From Prochlorococcus sp. AG-363-C02 (GTDB lineage: Bacteria; Cyanobacteriota; Cyanobacteriia; PCC-6307; Cyanobiaceae), in assembly GCA_003278345.1 (NCBI GenBank), contig QCFH01000003.1, positions 1 to 64,000 on the forward strand: a stretch of DNA of 64,000 bases, given 5' to 3'. The notes under the pieces were generated by a model. That model was not told the origin of the DNA and did not search any database. It saw only the letters and a program-made list of their open reading frames with translations. This document shows positions 61,693 to 64,000 of this stretch, piece after piece. Made by a program: the position numbers and the translations under genes. Every line of letters starts with the position of its first letter. Position 1 is the first letter of the stretch.

Positions 61693-62054
61693 TTGAACCT
61701 TGTACTCACAGGAGCGTAGAAGCTAGTAAAAAAAAACGAAATACGTGCGTTTTTCTTGAGAAAGCTAAAAATCATTATCTTTTCTTTGGATTTGATTTTT
61801 TATAGCGCTCTTTTCTTTTTTATAAGCAAATTCCTTTTAACTATCTGATAAAAAATATATTTTTAGTTAGAAGCTTAATAGGGTTTATAATAAGTAACTA
61901 GATAGATAATGATAAAAGCCTTACTATTTTAATTACTTGTCTCAAAACCTTTTCTGTTTTGATAAAACTATTGAATGTATTTACTAGTCATTGATATGTT
62001 CTTCAGGGTAAAATTAAAATTGATAAAATGAGACTACTATTGCAATAACTTTTA
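61693..62054. other. Gap, no gene seen
   Basis: Divergent spacer likely holding promoters for both flanking genes; no boxes assigned. Confidence 0.4.
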
Positions 62055-62438
62055 ATGTCAGAAAAATTAGTTTTTATTTATGATGGAGAATGCCCATTCT
62101 GCAATCACTTTGCAGAATTACTTGAATTGAAAAGTGGCCTAACTAATATTTCCATTTTGAATGGAAGAGAGAATATGACTCTGATGTCCAAGTTGCTAAA
62201 AAAAGGTTTTGATCTCAATGAAGGAGCAATTCTGCTTAATGGAGATGAGGTTTTGCATGGAGCTGCAGGTCTTAATTTTCTATCTTCTCAAATAAATAAT
62301 CCATCTGATGCACTGTTAAAAATATTGATGGCGACCTTTGCATCTAATCAGAGAACTAATATTATTTTCCCTTTATTAGTCATATCAAGAAGAATTGCCC
62401 TTCTCCTTAAGGGAGTCTCTATAAAATTACTTCCTTGA
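62055..62438 (+). CDS. DCC-family (DUF393) thiol-disulfide oxidoreductase-like protein
   Basis: 127 residues. YDGECPFCNHFAELLELKSG is the DCC motif (YDG-x-CPxC). Then GAILLNGDEVLHGAAGLNFL,consistent with the family's D-x-x-V-xx-G-xxA segment. Predicted thioredoxin-like; substrate unknown. Confidence 0.88.
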   Translation: MSEKLVFIYDGECPFCNHFAELLELKSGLTNISILNGRENMTLMSKLLKKGFDLNEGAILLNGDEVLHGAAGLNFLSSQINNPSDALLKILMATFASNQRTNIIFPLLVISRRIALLLKGVSIKLLP

Positions 62439-62521
62439 GTTTTTTATTAATGCGATGAAAAACTAATCAGCCGCAATTAAACCTTGTCTTTTAATAGTTT
62501 AATTAAAATTTCTCAAATAAA

Positions 62522-62555
62522 TTCCAATACACATTTGTATAAACGTGTATTGGAA
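62522..62555. terminator. Hairpin between convergent genes
   Basis: TTCCAATACAC / GTGTATTGGAA, 11 perfect pairs, 12-base loop; likely terminates one or both neighbours. Confidence 0.6.
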
Positions 62556-62591
62556 AGAAGTATTAGGTCTAACCCTTCTAAGTAGGTTGCC

Positions 62592-62786
62592 TTAATTTTT
62601 TACTACGGCCTTTTGAATGTCCTTGGCATAATAACTTGTATAGCCCTCTCTGGCTCTCCAGCGGAAAAGAACTATGTGGACTGGTATTGCAAAAAGCGCG
62701 TGAAAAAAAGTAAGGAGGTAAAAGTCCCAAGGAATGCCTGCCTGGCCATACATTGCGAAAAGAGGTGATAAATGCATTGATTCCAT
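62592..62786 (-). CDS. Small membrane protein
   Basis: 64 residues: MESMHLSPLFAMYGQAGIPW then a span (FYLLTFFHALFAIPVHIVLF) and a Tyr/Lys-rich tail. Not recognised. Confidence 0.6.
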   Translation of the reverse strand: MESMHLSPLFAMYGQAGIPWDFYLLTFFHALFAIPVHIVLFRWRAREGYTSYYAKDIQKAVVKN

Positions 62787-63015
62787 TAATCCGTTATTCC
62801 TTAATGATTTTGCCTCTAAACATACTAAATAGTTGTATCGATGCCTAAAAGTTAATACCTATTGAAAATAAGGAGATCGAAAGAGATGCGCTTCTACTGG
62901 TTTGCCAATCTGAAGCGGAACTATAATTTCAAATTAAATTTCAATGATCAATAATAGTAATGGTTTTTAGCTTTGATTTAGATAACGATTTTCTTTCAAT
63001 CAGGAGATTGCTAAA

Positions 63016-63708
63016 TTGGACAGCAAAAATTTCTCTCATCTTGAAGCAAATCTATTAAGAGCTTCGGCTGAGAAATCAGTCTTTCAAAAGAAAAACTATG
63101 TGGAGAAGTTTTTGGGGTTCGATCATGGTAATTATAAGTATTGGCTTGAAGAAAGAATTTTACCTAATACTCGTTTGATTATTGAGCCTAAAATTAAAGG
63201 ATGCGGAATATCTTTAAAATATGAGAAAGGCTATTTGAAGAATGCAATTACCAAAAATGGGTCTTTTAACAAGATTCTAATGACTCAAGTTCAAAATATT
63301 CCTAAAAAAATTCCTATTTTAAAAACCCTCATAATAAGAGGCATAATATATAATAATAAAGCTATGCAAATGAATTCAGGGACATTTTATTTAGAAAATT
63401 TACTAAATAAATCTTCTTTAAAAGCAACATCAATATCTTTTATAAGTTTTCAGATAGTCAACACAGATTTAAATCATTATTCACAACTTAAAGAACTTTC
63501 TAAACTTGGATTTGATATACCACCAAATGAATATACTCGTGTTAGTACAAATGAGGTTGAGGTTTTTATAGCTCTATGGAAAGATAAAAAAATTTTTTAT
63601 GAAGTACCTAATAATGGCATCGTTTTAAAAGTAAATAGTAGAAAATTACAAAAATTACTAGGTGAAAATAATTATTACCCTTATTGGGCTTATGCCGTTA
63701 AAAGATAA
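63016..63708 (+). CDS. Free-standing NAD-DNA-ligase adenylation-like protein
   Basis: 230 residues from TTG, with AGGAG 9 bases upstream. IEPKIKGCGISLKYEKG lines up with the ligase motif I (EPKIDGxAxSLxYExG), keeping the Lys but with Lys in place of Asp. Further matches: LIIRGIIYNN (RGEV), NNGIVLKVNSRKLQKLLG (DGVVxKV) and YPYWAYAVKR (PRWAIAYKF). Zinc, HhH, OB and BRCT domains of LigA are absent. Either a specialised adenylyl-binding protein or a relic under selection. Confidence 0.8.
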   Translation: MDSKNFSHLEANLLRASAEKSVFQKKNYVEKFLGFDHGNYKYWLEERILPNTRLIIEPKIKGCGISLKYEKGYLKNAITKNGSFNKILMTQVQNIPKKIPILKTLIIRGIIYNNKAMQMNSGTFYLENLLNKSSLKATSISFISFQIVNTDLNHYSQLKELSKLGFDIPPNEYTRVSTNEVEVFIALWKDKKIFYEVPNNGIVLKVNSRKLQKLLGENNYYPYWAYAVKR

Positions 63709-63722
63709 ATAAAATAGTTTGA

Positions 63723-63884
63723 CTAGGCTGGGTTTGCAGCATAGGTGTTTTGAGGTAAAACAGGTGATCCTGTCCCTCTTCCATCTTGATCATCGTCATC
63801 ATCCCCAAAACTTGATATGAGAACCAAGAAACCTCCTAGAGACAGCAATGCTGAGAAAATAATTGCTAGGAAATCCGTTTCCAA
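63723..63884 (-). CDS. Small membrane protein with Asp run
   Basis: 53 residues from a TTG at 63884: ETDFLAIIFSALLSLGGFLV, then SSFGDDDDDQDGRGTGSPVL and an end NPA. No ATG is in frame; a TATAAT lies about 20 bases upstream (63903-63908) as likely -10 box. Start uncertain. Confidence 0.5.
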   Translation of the reverse strand: METDFLAIIFSALLSLGGFLVLISSFGDDDDDQDGRGTGSPVLPQNTYAANPA

Positions 63885-64000
63885 AACCAAAATCAAAAAT
63901 TCATTATAGGTGATTATTCCTATTGCCGTGGATTTTTGCTAGGTTTGCAGGGGAAGAATAGTCCTCCTCATAGAAAATCTTTTCAAATAGTTTTGAAGTA

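Noticed and set aside
1-64000. CRISPR array, integrase, transposase, complete tRNA or rRNA
   Set aside because: Looked for regular spaced repeats, recombinase motifs and cloverleafs; none found, only tRNA 3' halves.

Overview
The window looks like an accessory (genomic-island) region of a marine Prochlorococcus, probably a low-light ecotype. Supporting signs are the low GC, the very dense packing of 30-80 residue proteins, and families typical of marine picocyanobacteria: DUF1651, DUF3764, DUF3804, TIGR02450, DUF4278, MKRLL-type secreted peptides and the small RNAs Yfr1 and Yfr2. I ran no searches; all family names come from recognising motifs.

Layout. 1-4.6 kb (all minus): a peptide-export locus with an NHLM-type ABC exporter cut by the window edge, two cyclic-nucleotide-domain proteins, two double-glycine leader peptides and one decayed leader gene. 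4.7-14.9 kb: mixed small genes and gene fragments, with yjbQ, clpS, a truncated Crp-like regulator and a large GC-rich three-repeat outer-membrane beta-barrel behind a native-looking signal peptide. 15.0-15.3 kb: Yfr1 and Yfr2. 15.3-25 kb: lptC and a high-affinity phosphate module (pstS, pstA, pstC), in which pstS is frameshifted at a run of nine G and separated from pstCA by an islet. tRNA-Pro-like 3' halves bracket that islet and recur at 7.5 and 17.6 kb; they read as attachment-site footprints of tRNA-targeting elements. 25-41 kb: DNA-binding histone H1-like proteins in two copies, each near a divergent small basic protein, plus selO, an IscA-like protein, an SRAP/HMCES protein and many tiny membrane proteins. 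41-64 kb: calmer sequence with an AEC transporter, rmuC, a PetP-like protein, pepN, peptidase E, an NmrA-like protein, LapA-domain and DCC proteins, and a free-standing DNA-ligase adenylation-like domain.

Themes. Gene decay is widespread (frameshifts, premature stops, truncated copies). Short modules are repeatedly duplicated: DUF1651, the GG-leader 5' regions, the histone-like module and small membrane-protein pairs. Four intact small ORFs carry ATA exactly where ATG is expected. No integrase, transposase, CRISPR array, complete tRNA or rRNA was seen.
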